Shown piece after piece: positions 17,248-27,265 of a stretch of 64,000 bases of DNA. Position 1 is the first letter of the stretch, and each line of letters begins with the position of its first letter. Source of the stretch: an uncultured Bacteroidales bacterium (lineage in GTDB: Bacteria; Bacteroidota; Bacteroidia; Bacteroidales; Bacteroidaceae). The stretch lies in NCBI GenBank assembly GCA_902801325.1, contig CADCHQ010000019.1, positions 27,073 to 91,072 on the forward strand, given 5' to 3'. A program made the position numbers and the translations under genes. The notes below the pieces were generated by a model, which was given only the letters and a program-made list of their open reading frames with translations, did not search any database and was not told the DNA's origin.

Positions 17248-17401
17248 AGCCTTAGGTTCGATGAATTTGCACCTTAGGTCTTCCAACTTTGCACCTCAGG
17301 TTCGCCGCAATAAGGCCTTAGGGCTTCTTGAATAAGACATAAGCGGTTATTAAATAAGGATTAAGCCTTGACTCGATTGAGCCAAGGCTTAATTATTCCC
17401 T
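17248..17401. repeat. 22-bp periodic array B (7 units), ends in a hairpin
   Basis: Units begin at 17248, 17270, 17292, 17314, 17336, 17358 and 17380, all exactly 22 bp apart. Cores include AGCCTTAGGTT, CACCTTAGGTC, CACCTCAGGTT and GGCCTTAGGGC, each followed by a variable 11-bp half (for example CGATGAATTTG). The last two units form an 11-bp hairpin (17360-17370 with 17383-17393), a plausible terminator between converging genes. A GGATTAAGGATTAGG tract precedes it. Confidence 0.8.
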
Positions 17402-17413
17402 CTTAATAATAAG

Positions 17414-18058
17414 TTATTGTATCAACTGCCACTCTTTCAGCAAAGGCAGAACGTGAGAGGCAACTTCGCGTTTCTTCTTATTTTTGACGGACATATATTC
17501 GGCATAAAACTCAGGACTGATATCTTCATACTTTTCCATGAATTTGTCGTCTATCATTCGTGCCTCTTTACGTCCATCTTCGTATTCTCGCTTCACAAGG
17601 AAGCAATAATACCCCCTCAATGAAGCTTCATAGACTCCTGCCATAAGTCCAGCACCAATGGCACCGAACATCACTCCAAACGAGACGACAGCAGGAACGC
17701 CCGAAGCCCCGTTGTCTTGAGGAAGACGACTTACGAAGCATATCTGTCCCCTACCATAGATGTAGGCAGGAGCATAGCCTTTACCAAAACGTTCTCCATT
17801 GTAGTACATGTGTGCCTTGTTCACGAACAGGGTATCGTGGTAAAGCACAGCAAAGGCTTCGTCCTTGAGGACTTTGTCCAGCGAGTCGTTTTCGGTCTTT
17901 ATCCGATGGTTCTGCTTCCGTCCTTTCAGCATCAGCGTGTCCAGTTCCGTCCAGTTACCTTCCTCATAGTCGGCATACGACATGCAGTAGCTAATCTGCG
18001 CCTGCAACCCCATTAGGGAAAGGCAAGACAGAACGATTAGGATGAGCACTCGCTTCAT
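17414..18058 (-). CDS. Secreted or periplasmic protein of unknown function
   Basis: 214 aa with a signal peptide (VLILIVLSCLSLMGLQAQ). I do not recognise the family. A glycine-rich hydrophobic stretch (VSFGVMFGAIGAGLMAGVY, about residues 125-145) could insert in a membrane; the C-terminus is basic (KNKKKREVASH). Begins 7 nt after the tyrS stop and is probably cotranscribed with ruvB-tyrS. Confidence 0.75.
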   Translation of the reverse strand: MKRVLILIVLSCLSLMGLQAQISYCMSYADYEEGNWTELDTLMLKGRKQNHRIKTENDSLDKVLKDEAFAVLYHDTLFVNKAHMYYNGERFGKGYAPAYIYGRGQICFVSRLPQDNGASGVPAVVSFGVMFGAIGAGLMAGVYEASLRGYYCFLVKREYEDGRKEARMIDDKFMEKYEDISPEFYAEYMSVKNKKKREVASHVLPLLKEWQLIQ

Positions 18059-18065
18059 AGGCCTT

Positions 18066-19433
18066 TTACTTCACAATCAGCAGAAAATACTTCTTCTTGC
18101 CCTGCTGCACGAGAAGATAGCGTTCGTCGAGGAGGTCAGCGGTAGTAACCAACTGATCGAAGGCGGCAAGTTTTTCCTTATTCAAGGAGACACCGCCACC
18201 TTGCGTGAGTTTACGCATCTCACCCTTTGAGGCGAAGCAGGGCGTGTGCTCGGCAAAGAGGTCGACAGCCTTGCATCCCTCGCCCTCAATCAGCGAACGG
18301 CTAACCTCGAAGTGAGGCACACCGCTGAAGACATCGAGCAGGGTCTTTTCGTCGAGTTTTACCAGACTCTCTTTCGTGGCCTTACCAAAGAGGATGTTCG
18401 AAGCCTCAAGTGCCAATTCATAATCCTCGCGACCATGAACCATCACAGTAACTTCCTCAGCCAGACGCTTCTGCAAAACACGGCGACCGGGATCTTGACG
18501 ATGCTCTTCGATGAGTTGATTGATGGTCTCCTTATCCAAAGAGGTAAATATCTTGATGTAGCGCTCAGCCTCTTCGTCGCCCACATTCAGCCAGAACTGA
18601 TAGAAGACATAGGGACTGGTGCGATTGCGATCAAGCCAAACGTTGCCTTGTTCCGTTTTTCCGAACTTCTTGCCGTCGGCTTTGGTAATAAGCGGACAAG
18701 TAAGTGCGAAGGCCTCGTTTTCTACGCCCAACTTACGGCGAATGAGTTCGGTACCCGTCGTGATATTTCCCCACTGGTCGCTACCGCCCATCTGCAATCG
18801 GCAACCCTTGGTCTCGTAAAGGTGCAGGAAGTCGTAACCCTGCAAGAGCTGATAAGTGAACTCGGTGAAAGACATACCCTCCTGGAACTCACCATTCAGG
18901 CGACGCTTCACGCTATCCTTTGCCATCATATAGTTGACAGTAATGCACTTACCAATGTCGCGAGCGAAGGAGAGGAAGGTAAAGTCCTTCATCCAGTCGT
19001 AGTTGTTCACGAGTTCGGCTGCGTTGGGTGCATCGCTATCAAAGTCGAGGAAGCGTGAGAGTTGCTGACGGATGCACTCCACATTGTGACGAAGGGTGGC
19101 CTCGTCCAGCAGGTTGCGTTCCTGGCTCTTTCCACTGGGGTCGCCAATCATGCCTGTAGCTCCACCCAGCAAGGCAATGGGCTTATGGCCACAACGCTGG
19201 AAATGGCGCAGCATCATAACTCCACATAGGTGACCGATGTGCAGACTATCGGCTGTGGGGTCAATGCCCACATAGGCCGTCTGCATACCTTTACTCAGCA
19301 TTTCCTCTGTTCCGGGCATCATGGTGTGTATCATGCCCCTCCATCGAAGTTCTTCTACAAAATTAGGACTCACCCCCTGCCCCTCTCTGTTAGCGAGGGG
19401 AGTAGTTTGTCCTACAACTTTTTCGTTTTCCAT
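18066..19433 (-). CDS. tyrS: Tyrosyl-tRNA synthetase
   Basis: 455 aa from ATG 19433. Class I synthetase: HIGH motif in SLHIGHLCG, a KMSKS-like KFGKT, and an S4-type RNA-binding C-terminus ([11 protein letters not shown]). Charges tRNA-Tyr. Odd: the family normally starts close to [10 protein letters not shown], but here about 24 residues ([20 protein letters not shown]...) precede it, and their DNA (19366-19406) is a G/C palindrome repeat. Either the repeat is translated as an N-terminal extension, or a non-ATG start inside it is used. Confidence 0.93.
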   Translation of the reverse strand: MENEKVVGQTTPLANREGQGVSPNFVEELRWRGMIHTMMPGTEEMLSKGMQTAYVGIDPTADSLHIGHLCGVMMLRHFQRCGHKPIALLGGATGMIGDPSGKSQERNLLDEATLRHNVECIRQQLSRFLDFDSDAPNAAELVNNYDWMKDFTFLSFARDIGKCITVNYMMAKDSVKRRLNGEFQEGMSFTEFTYQLLQGYDFLHLYETKGCRLQMGGSDQWGNITTGTELIRRKLGVENEAFALTCPLITKADGKKFGKTEQGNVWLDRNRTSPYVFYQFWLNVGDEEAERYIKIFTSLDKETINQLIEEHRQDPGRRVLQKRLAEEVTVMVHGREDYELALEASNILFGKATKESLVKLDEKTLLDVFSGVPHFEVSRSLIEGEGCKAVDLFAEHTPCFASKGEMRKLTQGGGVSLNKEKLAAFDQLVTTADLLDERYLLVQQGKKKYFLLIVK

Positions 19434-19508
19434 ATATCTATAACTATTTCTATTATTATCTTGATTAAAATTACTCCCCGCCCTACAAGGGAGGGTAAGG
19501 GGAGGGTC
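19366..19508. repeat. Inverted pair of G/C-run palindromes at the ruvB-tyrS junction
   Basis: First element 19366-19406 (GGACTCACCCCCTGCCCCTC ... GAGGGGAG), in the tyrS 5' coding end. Second 19470-19508, opposite orientation (CTCCCCGCCCTACAAGGG ... GGGGAGGGTCC). The tyrS ATG lies between them. The first is almost identical to the element at 62629-62662. Confidence 0.75.
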
Positions 19509-19509
19509 C

Positions 19510-20547
19510 TTAGCCAAATAAATCCGGCTGTTCAGGTGTACCAAAGCGCGTGCCGATGGTCCGTCCTAAATGAGTGTAAGCCAACTCGGTTACTTCACGA
19601 CCACGAGGCGTGCGCTTGATGAATCCCTCCTTGATGAGGAAAGGCTCATAGACCTCCTCCACTGTGCCTGCATCCTCACCTACGGCTGTGGCTATGGTAT
19701 TGATACCCACAGGTCCACCCTTGAACTTGTCGATGATGGTCAAGAGTATCTTGTTGTCAATCTCATCGAGTCCGTGCTTGTCGATGTTCAAGGCCTCAAG
19801 GGCCACGCGAGCTATCTTGAGGTCAATCTCACCATTACCACGCACCTGAGCAAAGTCACGCACACGACGCAAGAGGGCGTTGGCGATACGTGGCGTACCA
19901 CGACTGCGACTGGCTATCTCACCAGCAGCCTCCGATGAAATGGGCACTCCCAAGATGCCTGCCGAACGGACTACAATCTTCTTCAGCGTTGCAGCATCGT
20001 AGTATTCCAAGTGCAGGTTGATGCCAAAGCGAGCACGCAAGGGGGCTGTCAGCAATCCACTGCGTGTGGTGGCACCTACGAGGGTGAAGGGATTCAAGTC
20101 TATCTGGATGCTTCGTGCCGAAGGACCTTTGTCAATCATGATGTCGATGCGGTAGTCCTCCATAGCCGAGTAGAGATACTCCTCCACAACAGGCGACAAG
20201 CGATGGATTTCATCGATGAAAAGGACATCATTAGGCTCTAAAGAGGTCAATAAACCAGCCAAATCACCAGGTTTGTCGAGCACAGGGCCACTGGTAACCT
20301 TAAAGCCCACACCCAGTTCGTTTGCAATAATGTTCGACAGCGTGGTCTTACCCAATCCTGGGGGACCATGCAAGAGTGTGTGGTCGAGCGGTTCACCACG
20401 ATAACGTGCAGCTTCCACAAACACGCTCAGATTGTCGGTCACCTTCTGCTGACCGCTGAAATCAGCAAAACGCAAGGGGCGTAAGGCATTTTCAAAGTCC
20501 TTTTCCTTTTGGTTTCGCTGGTCTCTGATGTCGAATGTATCTTCCAT
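19510..20547 (-). CDS. ruvB: Holliday junction branch migration helicase RuvB
   Basis: 345 aa from ATG 20547 ([12 protein letters not shown]). Walker [11 protein letters not shown], Walker [11 protein letters not shown], sensor ATTRSG, arginine finger region RARFGI, and the winged-helix C-terminal domain ([17 protein letters not shown]). Hexameric motor that drives branch migration with RuvA. First gene of the ruvB-tyrS-unknown unit on the minus strand. Confidence 0.97.
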   Translation of the reverse strand: MEDTFDIRDQRNQKEKDFENALRPLRFADFSGQQKVTDNLSVFVEAARYRGEPLDHTLLHGPPGLGKTTLSNIIANELGVGFKVTSGPVLDKPGDLAGLLTSLEPNDVLFIDEIHRLSPVVEEYLYSAMEDYRIDIMIDKGPSARSIQIDLNPFTLVGATTRSGLLTAPLRARFGINLHLEYYDAATLKKIVVRSAGILGVPISSEAAGEIASRSRGTPRIANALLRRVRDFAQVRGNGEIDLKIARVALEALNIDKHGLDEIDNKILLTIIDKFKGGPVGINTIATAVGEDAGTVEEVYEPFLIKEGFIKRTPRGREVTELAYTHLGRTIGTRFGTPEQPDLFG

Positions 20548-20648
20548 CTTCTTATATTTCGCGGCAAAGATACGAATAAAAGTGAAAAAAGAAAAAAGAA
20601 AAGCAAAAAAGCTTTGTGTTTCCTCTTTATTATATCCCAAAAGTTTTG

Positions 20649-20656
20649 TACCTTTG
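20649..20656 (+). promoter_or_regulatory. -7 element (TACCTTTG) of the DUF6359-like secreted protein gene
   Basis: Exact TAnnTTTG, 45 nt before the ATG. The -33 position holds CTTT instead of TTTG. Confidence 0.55.
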
Positions 20657-20701
20657 TGGCCTAAACGAGAAACAAATTATTAATTCTAAACATTAACGTT
20701 C

Positions 20702-22699
20702 ATGAAAAAACTTCTACTTACTCTTTTCGCAGTATTGACTGCAAGTTTTGCAACGGCCCAGACCGACCTGCTCACCAATGGTGGCTTCGAGACATGGGCA
20801 GACAATGTCCCCACCGACTGGTTGATTGCCGCCTCTGGCAGCAACACTGCAGGCTCAAACATTAACGTAGAAAAGTCTACAAACGCTCACAGCGGAACCT
20901 ACGCTATTTCTATTACCAACGCAACTGCAGATAAAGCTGAAAGCAGTCAAAAGAACGGCCGTATTGCAACCAAGGAACTAAAGCTTAAAGCTGGCACCTA
21001 TACATATACCGTATATGTGAAAGCCGCTGACGAAACCGGTGCAGTTACTCGTATTGGCTATGTGCCTATCAACACTTCCACAGGCAAACCTGGTACCTAT
21101 ACATGGGCACACAATGAAAATGATTACAATGGTCCCGACACCATTTCCAACGAATGGTTGAAGAAGACCATGCAGTTCACTCTAACAGAGCCTTCTACAT
21201 TGTGTCTTCTTGTTATGCATAGCAAGAATGCTGTGACCAAGACCATAATTGTTGACGATGCAAGTCTGACTACTACAAATGGCGGATTAGACGACGGAAG
21301 CACCCCTGAACCTGTGAGCATTGCCAATACTCCCGAGACGGCTTACACTCCCTCTCAAGCAGTTGCACTCATCGATGCAGGTCAGGATTTAAAGACTAAG
21401 GTATATGTAAAGGGTATCGTCAGCGAAATCAAATCGCTCGACACCAGCCGCTATGCTCGTGCTCAGTACTACATCAGTGAGGACGGCACCACGGAAAACC
21501 AGTTCTACATCTACAATGGTTATTATCTGGGTGGCGCAGACTTTACGTCTGACGACCAACTGAAAGTGGGTGATAATGTCATCGTCTATGGCCAACTGAC
21601 CAAGTATAATGACACCTACGAGATGAACCAGAATAACGAAATCTATGAGTTGAATGGTCAGCACGCCGAAGAGACCACAGCCGAGAAGAAGACCATTGCC
21701 GAGGTACAAGCCCTGGAGACTAACATCGATGTTAAGGTAGAAAACGCCATTGTCTATGCCATCTGCAAGAATGGTGCCGTATTTGGCGACGGAACTGGTT
21801 ACATTTATTATTACGACACGGCTATCTCTGGTCTCGCAGTGGGCGATAAGGTAACCATCGAAGGCAAGCCCACCACCTATGGTGGTTTCAAGCAGTTCAC
21901 CAATTCTGCCGCCATCACCAAGAATGGTACAGCAACTGTCACCTATCCCGCAGCAGCAGAGATTGATGTTGATGCATGGGTAGCAGCTCCCACCATCCAG
22001 TATGTTAAATTGAAGGGTGAACTGAGCATCAGCGGCAACTATTACAACCTCATTATCGAAGGAAAGACCGCACAGGGTAGCATCATCGGTGCACAAGACG
22101 ACCTGTTTAAGGACGTGGCCAACGGTAGCACCATCACCATTGAAGGTTTTGCCATGTACACCACCAGCAGCGGCAAATATGCAAACGTCGTGGCCGTAAA
22201 GGTAACGGTAGATGGTCAAGGTGAGCAGGTAGATATCACCAATACCCCCGAAACAGCCTACAGCATTACCAAAGTCATCGAACTCGTTGATGCCGGCAAG
22301 GGACTGGAGCAGAAAGTATATGTAAAGGGTATCATCAGCGAAATCGTTTCACTTGATGTCACTCAGTGGAAGCGTGCCCAGTATGACATCGTTGACGAAA
22401 TCGGAAGTGAGACCAAGGTTCGCATCTACAATGGTTACTATCTCGAAGGTGCTGATTTCACCAGCAACGACCAAATCAAGGTAGGTGATGCAGTGGTTGT
22501 TTATGGTCAACTGACCAAGTACAATGAGCTCTATGAGGTTGCAGCCAACAACTACATCTACTCACTGAACGGCACAACCGACGGCATCAGCAAGATCGAA
22601 ATTGTGAAGAGCGGTGCCATCTATGACCTCGCAGGTCGTCGTGTGGAGAAGGCCACAAAGGGCATTTACATCATAAACGGACGGAAGGTTGTTTTTTAA
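20702..22699 (+). CDS. Secreted multidomain OB-fold (DUF6359-like) protein with T9SS-like tail
   Basis: 665 aa with signal peptide (LLTLFAVLTASFATAQ). An N-terminal carbohydrate-binding-like jelly roll (NGGFETW..., about 20-195) is followed by two homologous OB-fold-type repeats beginning NTPETAY (about 208-320 and 515-625; shared wording KVYVKGI, YNGYYL, GADFTS, VVYGQLTKYN). Another OB-like region lies between. The C-terminus (YDLAGRRV...GIYIINGRKVVF) is a short T9SS-type sorting tail. Predicted surface protein binding a glycan or nucleic acid; no enzyme signature seen. Confidence 0.8.
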   Translation: MKKLLLTLFAVLTASFATAQTDLLTNGGFETWADNVPTDWLIAASGSNTAGSNINVEKSTNAHSGTYAISITNATADKAESSQKNGRIATKELKLKAGTYTYTVYVKAADETGAVTRIGYVPINTSTGKPGTYTWAHNENDYNGPDTISNEWLKKTMQFTLTEPSTLCLLVMHSKNAVTKTIIVDDASLTTTNGGLDDGSTPEPVSIANTPETAYTPSQAVALIDAGQDLKTKVYVKGIVSEIKSLDTSRYARAQYYISEDGTTENQFYIYNGYYLGGADFTSDDQLKVGDNVIVYGQLTKYNDTYEMNQNNEIYELNGQHAEETTAEKKTIAEVQALETNIDVKVENAIVYAICKNGAVFGDGTGYIYYYDTAISGLAVGDKVTIEGKPTTYGGFKQFTNSAAITKNGTATVTYPAAAEIDVDAWVAAPTIQYVKLKGELSISGNYYNLIIEGKTAQGSIIGAQDDLFKDVANGSTITIEGFAMYTTSSGKYANVVAVKVTVDGQGEQVDITNTPETAYSITKVIELVDAGKGLEQKVYVKGIISEIVSLDVTQWKRAQYDIVDEIGSETKVRIYNGYYLEGADFTSNDQIKVGDAVVVYGQLTKYNELYEVAANNYIYSLNGTTDGISKIEIVKSGAIYDLAGRRVEKATKGIYIINGRKVVF

Positions 22700-22827
22700 T
22701 TAAGAGTTAAGAATTAAGAATTAAGAGTTCTTGCTCCTCTGCTCTACGCAAGCGTCACTGCTTTGCAGATGCTGAGCGAAAAGTTAAGAATTAAACATTG
22801 ATTCTTTACTTCTCACAATAGGATAAG

Positions 22828-22857
22828 GAGCCGCAGATTCGTCTGCGGCTCTTTTTT
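22828..22857 (+). terminator. Rho-independent terminator
   Basis: GAGCCGCAGA-TTCG-TCTGCGGCTC followed by six T residues. Perfect 10-bp stem with a UUCG tetraloop. Ends the transcript of the secreted OB-fold protein. The DNA before it (22700-22760) is an AATTAAGA-type repeat tract. Confidence 0.95.
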
Positions 22858-22924
22858 ATGCTACTCTCTCCACTTTCCTCTTATTAAGTTTTCTCTTTTC
22901 ACTTTTAATTTTTAATTTTGCAGT

Positions 22925-24211
22925 ATGGTACTCAATTACATTTGGATAGGATTCATCCTCATAGCATTCATCATTGCTACGGTGGAACTCTTAATGGGCA
23001 ATACTGAGGTATTCCCTGCGATTATCGACTCTACGTTTGCCTCTTCTAAGACGGCATTTGAAATCTCCCTCGGATTGACCGGAACACTAGCTCTGTGGAT
23101 GGGCATCATGAAGATTGGTGAGAAGGGAGGACTGGTGAACGCCCTCGCGCGCGCGCTCAATCCTTTATTTAAACGCCTGTTCCCAGACATTCCCGAAGGG
23201 CATCCCGTCTTCGGACACATCTTCATGAACCTGGGTGCCAACATGCTTGGCCTCGACAATGCCGCCACACCCTTAGGCCTGAAGGCGATGGAGGGAATGG
23301 AGGAAATTAAAAATGAAAAACTAAAAATTAGAAGAGAGCGTGGAGAGATTGACGACCAGCAGATGCTGCGTCTGAAGGAAACGGCATCGAACCCGATGAT
23401 TATGTTCCTGGTCCTGAACACCAGCGGACTTACACTCATCCCCGTCTCTATCCTCGTCTATCGTGCCCAACTTGGAGCCGCACAGCCCACCGACGTCTTT
23501 ATACCCATCCTGATAGCTACCACCATCGCCACGATGGCGGGCATCATCATCACCAGCCTCTACCAGCGCATCAACCTCTTCAACCGTGCCATCATGGGCA
23601 CCATGCTGGGCCTCTGCCTCTTGGTAAGCGGTATGGTATGGGTGAGCACACAACTGGGCAAGGACCAACTCAGTCTCTACAGCACCACCATTGCCAACGT
23701 ACTCTTGTTCGGCATCATCGTGGCCTTCATCGTGGCAGGCATGCGCAAGAAGGTGAATGTCTATGAGGCCTTCATAGAGGGCGCTAAAGGCGGTTTTGAG
23801 ACCGCTGTACGCATCATCCCATACCTGGTGGCCATATTGGTCGCCATCGGCGTATTCCGCGCTTCTGGGGCAATGGACGTGCTCATAAGCGGCATTGAGA
23901 AAGGTTTCCAGTTCATGGGCATCAATGCCGACTTCGTGGGAGCCCTGCCTACAGCCTTAATGAAACCCCTGAGCGGTAGTGGAGCGCGCGGTATGATGGT
24001 GGATGCTATGACCACCTATGGTGCCGACTCCTTCGTGGGTCGCCTCTCCTGCATCTTCCAAGGAGCCACAGACACCACGTTCTACATCCTTGCCGTGTAC
24101 TTTGGTTCTGTGGGCGTTCGCAACACGCGCCATGCCGTGGCTGCCGGTCTGCTGACCGACCTTGTGGGCGTACTGGCCGCCATCGGGGTGGCTTATTTGT
24201 TCTTCTATTAG
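22925..24211 (+). CDS. Fused SpmA/SpmB-like nucleoside-recognition (Gate) membrane protein
   Basis: 428 aa with about ten membrane segments and two Gate domains (LGLTGTLALWMGIMKIGEKG; FETAVRIIPYLVAILVAIGV). SpmA and SpmB, separate in Bacillus, are joined in Bacteroidales; the cargo is unknown. Between the halves, after KAMEGM, an inserted segment EEIKNEKLKIRRERG is encoded by an AAAAATGAAAAACTAAAAATT-like repeat that resembles intergenic tracts. Probably monocistronic; stops just before a G/C palindrome. Confidence 0.85.
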   Translation: MVLNYIWIGFILIAFIIATVELLMGNTEVFPAIIDSTFASSKTAFEISLGLTGTLALWMGIMKIGEKGGLVNALARALNPLFKRLFPDIPEGHPVFGHIFMNLGANMLGLDNAATPLGLKAMEGMEEIKNEKLKIRRERGEIDDQQMLRLKETASNPMIMFLVLNTSGLTLIPVSILVYRAQLGAAQPTDVFIPILIATTIATMAGIIITSLYQRINLFNRAIMGTMLGLCLLVSGMVWVSTQLGKDQLSLYSTTIANVLLFGIIVAFIVAGMRKKVNVYEAFIEGAKGGFETAVRIIPYLVAILVAIGVFRASGAMDVLISGIEKGFQFMGINADFVGALPTALMKPLSGSGARGMMVDAMTTYGADSFVGRLSCIFQGATDTTFYILAVYFGSVGVRNTRHAVAAGLLTDLVGVLAAIGVAYLFFY

Positions 24212-24213
24212 AA

Positions 24214-24364
24214 GCCCCACCCCCAATCCCCTCCCGAGGGAGGGGCGTATTCACTGGCATAAAGATAAAAACGGAATAACGCAACATAATAATATATATG
24301 ATGAAGAATACTCAGTCGGCAAAGGTTACCACTAATTCCTCCCGGGGAGGGAAAGGGTTGGGGG
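24214..24364. repeat. Inverted pair of G/C-run palindromes around the flippase start
   Basis: 24214-24246 (CCCCACCCCCAATCCCCTCC ... GAGGGAGGGGC) and 24337-24364 (CCTCCCGGGGAGGGAAAGGG then TTGGGGG) are in opposite orientation. The flippase ATG (24298) lies between them, and the second is translated in its N-terminus. Confidence 0.75.
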
Positions 24365-25785
24365 TATTATTTAAGGATACAGCCATCTATGGCATGTCGA
24401 GCATCATAGGGCGATTCCTCAATTATCTGCTCGTACCCCTCTACACCCACTACATGCCCACCGAATCGGGCGACTACGGCATTTCGACCAATGTCTATGC
24501 CTACACGGCACTCATTCTGGTGCTGCTGACCTTCGGCATGGAGACAACGCTGTTCCGATTTGCCAATGAGCCCATCCCCGACCCTTCCGCAAGGGAAGGG
24601 AGGTGGCCCGACACGGTATTCTCAACGGGCTTTGCTTGGATTGCAGGACTGACGACCTTGTTCCTGTTGTGCATCTTCGGATTCATTACGCCTATTGCCG
24701 GCACGCTAGGCTATGCCGAACACCACAATTATCTGCTGATGATGGCCGTCGTAGTGGCTATGGACGCCCTGCAGGCACTGCCCTTCTCCTACCTCCGATT
24801 CCAGAAGCGGCCCATCCGCTTTGCCTCGCTCAAGTTGTTGTTCATCTTCTTTAATATAGCCTTGAACGTGCTCTTCTTTGTCATCTTGCACAAGACGAGC
24901 GTCTTCTATGTCTTTGTCCTCAACCTCGCATGTACCAGTCTCATCTCGTTATGCTTCATCCCCGAATTGTTCAAGATACAATGGCACTTCGACTGGGGTT
25001 TGCTAAAGCGCATGCTCAGCTATTCGTGGCCTATACTCATCCTGGGTGTGGCGGGCAATCTGAATCAGGTGGCCGACAAGATTATGTTCCCACTCGTCTA
25101 TCCCGACAAGGCAGAAGCCAACGTGCAGTTGGGCATCTATGGCGGCTGTGTGAAGATAGCCATGATTATGGCCATGATTACCCAGGCCTTCCGTTATGCC
25201 TACGAACCCATCGTCTTTGCCAAGGCCAAGGACAAGGACAGCACGGAGTACTATGCTGTGGCCATGAAGTATTTCCTCATCTTCACCCTGCTGGCATTCC
25301 TCTGTGTCATGGGCTACATCGACGTGCTGCAACTCATCCTCGGCAAGGGTTATCGCGAAGGAATGGGTGTGGTACCTATCGTTATGGTAGCTGAAATCAT
25401 GATGGGTGTGTATTTCAATCTCTCGTTCTGGTACAAGCTCATCGATAAGACCATTTACGGAGCTTGGTTCTCGCTGGCTGGATGCGCTGTGCTCTTAGCC
25501 GTCAACTACTTCTTTATTCCGCAATACAGTTATATGGCTTGCGCCTGGGGAGGAGTGGCTGGCTATGGAACGGCAATGGTGCTTTCGTACATCGTTGGAC
25601 AGGTGAAGAATCCCATCCCCTACCCCATGAAGAGCATCATGGTTTATGTGCTCATGACTGCCCTGTTCTATGCCGTCATGCACTTCACCTCTGGGTGGCA
25701 CTTGGCACTTCGCCTGCTCATAAACACCCTGCTGATATTACTATTCTGTGCTTATGTTTATTGGCACGAAATCAGGAAAAGGTAA
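24298..25785 (+). CDS. Polysaccharide/lipid-linked oligosaccharide flippase (MOP superfamily)
   Basis: 495 aa with 12-14 predicted membrane segments and a start like other Wzx/RfbX-type flippases after the first 25 residues (FKDTAIYGMSSIIGRFLNYL). Moves lipid-linked glycan precursors across the inner membrane. The N-terminal MKNTQSAKVTTNSSRGGKGL and an internal loop (EPIPDPSAREGRWPDT, near residue 100) are encoded by G/C palindromes. ATG 24298 and ATG 24301 are both possible. No glycosyltransferases adjoin it, so the glycan is unknown. Confidence 0.85.
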   Translation: MMKNTQSAKVTTNSSRGGKGLGVLFKDTAIYGMSSIIGRFLNYLLVPLYTHYMPTESGDYGISTNVYAYTALILVLLTFGMETTLFRFANEPIPDPSAREGRWPDTVFSTGFAWIAGLTTLFLLCIFGFITPIAGTLGYAEHHNYLLMMAVVVAMDALQALPFSYLRFQKRPIRFASLKLLFIFFNIALNVLFFVILHKTSVFYVFVLNLACTSLISLCFIPELFKIQWHFDWGLLKRMLSYSWPILILGVAGNLNQVADKIMFPLVYPDKAEANVQLGIYGGCVKIAMIMAMITQAFRYAYEPIVFAKAKDKDSTEYYAVAMKYFLIFTLLAFLCVMGYIDVLQLILGKGYREGMGVVPIVMVAEIMMGVYFNLSFWYKLIDKTIYGAWFSLAGCAVLLAVNYFFIPQYSYMACAWGGVAGYGTAMVLSYIVGQVKNPIPYPMKSIMVYVLMTALFYAVMHFTSGWHLALRLLINTLLILLFCAYVYWHEIRKR

Positions 25786-25863
25786 TCGTGCAATTGTCCA
25801 ATTGTTCAATTGCAAAATCATCAAATTGTCAAATCGAGCAATCGTCAAATCGTCAAATAGAGT

Positions 25864-27225
25864 ATGGATAGACGTGAATTTCTAAAGGCCTCAGCATTGG
25901 TTACTGCGGCATTGGCCACAAGTGATTTAGCACAGGCAAACGAAATCTTACAGGATATTCCTCCCCATCACGGGGGAGGTCAGGAGGGGGCTGTAGAGGA
26001 CATTAAGAAACTTTTAGCCTCAGCCCCTATGCTTCAGAACTATGCCGAGACGTCCATAGGTGTGGCGTTTGCCGTAAGCGATTTGGCCAACGGATATGTC
26101 ATCTATGGCGAAAAGCCTGACCTAAGCGATGGGCGGAAGGTCATGTGTGGAGGATACCGCACAACGGACCTCGACGACCGTGTGGTAAGGGTTCGCCTGA
26201 CAGGCCTGAAGCCTTCCACAACCTACTACTACCGCATTGGAGCCGATCGCATCCAATACAAGGGAGGATACAACTTTAAGATAACAGGCAACGAAGAGGA
26301 TGACCGCATCTATCACTTCACTACAGCAGGAAAGAATAGCCGTGCTCACTTCTGCGTCATCAATGACACGCATGTCAAGTGGGAAGCCATCGACCGAGCC
26401 ATCGAGAAGATAGCCCAACTGACGCCTTCCTGCGTCATTTGGAACGGCGATGCAAGCAATGTGGAGGAGACCATAGAGGCACAGACACGTATCTTCCTTA
26501 CGCCAGAAATCAAGCGCAAGGACTATGCCAGCCAGACGCCCTATCTCTTCTGTCCGGGCAATCATGACCTGCGTGGTATGGCCAATCGCCATCTCGAGCG
26601 TGTGTGGATGTATCGTCAACCCGAAGAACGCATAAGCCGTGACTGGGATTTAGGCCGAAACTTCGCCGTACGCATGGGCGATATTGCCATGATAGGACTC
26701 GACACAGGTGAGGACAAGATGGACACGAATCCCAAGTTTGCAGGCACCTTCAACAGCAAGGCCTATCGCGAGGCACAAACCGAGTGGTTGCGCGACGCCC
26801 TACGCCAGCCCGAGATTGCCAAAGCCCCTTATCTGGTGGCCTTCTGCCATATACCTCTCTTCGATCCCAATCCCAAGCGCAACCCTGGCGACATTAGTCC
26901 TGCTGACACCGACCCGCAGTACAGCACCGACTATGCCATGTGGCAACGCACCTGCGCTCAGTTGTGGACTCCCCTCCTCGAAAAGGCTCACTGCCAACTC
27001 ATCATCACCGCCCATCAGCACCAATATCGCTACGACGAACCCACAGCCTCGCGTCCTTGGGCACAAATCGTAGGTGGAGGGCCTAATACAGATATCACGA
27101 AAAAACGTGAATATCCAACTGTAATCGAAGGCGAAGTTAAGGACAATCAACTGCACATCACCATCCACAACGTGCTTTCTGGCGAAGTGGTGCAGACTTT
27201 CGCCTTCAGTAAGAGGAAGAAGTAA
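25864..27225 (+). CDS. Tat-exported purple-acid-phosphatase-like metallophosphoesterase
   Basis: 453 aa. The N-terminus MDRREFLKASALVTAALA is a twin-arginine signal. An Fn3-like domain follows (VRVRLTGLKPSTTYYYRIGA, about 95-130). The phosphoesterase core has metal motifs NDTHVKW, WNGDASN, CPGNHDLRG, CHIPLF and TAHQHQY (about 165-390). Probably a periplasmic phosphohydrolase. The IPPHHGGGQEGA segment near residue 38 comes from a G/C palindrome (25955-25995). The 78 bp upstream of the ATG is a CAAATTGTCAAAT-type tandem tract. Confidence 0.85.
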   Translation: MDRREFLKASALVTAALATSDLAQANEILQDIPPHHGGGQEGAVEDIKKLLASAPMLQNYAETSIGVAFAVSDLANGYVIYGEKPDLSDGRKVMCGGYRTTDLDDRVVRVRLTGLKPSTTYYYRIGADRIQYKGGYNFKITGNEEDDRIYHFTTAGKNSRAHFCVINDTHVKWEAIDRAIEKIAQLTPSCVIWNGDASNVEETIEAQTRIFLTPEIKRKDYASQTPYLFCPGNHDLRGMANRHLERVWMYRQPEERISRDWDLGRNFAVRMGDIAMIGLDTGEDKMDTNPKFAGTFNSKAYREAQTEWLRDALRQPEIAKAPYLVAFCHIPLFDPNPKRNPGDISPADTDPQYSTDYAMWQRTCAQLWTPLLEKAHCQLIITAHQHQYRYDEPTASRPWAQIVGGGPNTDITKKREYPTVIEGEVKDNQLHITIHNVLSGEVVQTFAFSKRKK

Positions 27226-27265
27226 TTCGGCTTCTGCATAAAAGAAAGACTCGGCGATTGTCGGA

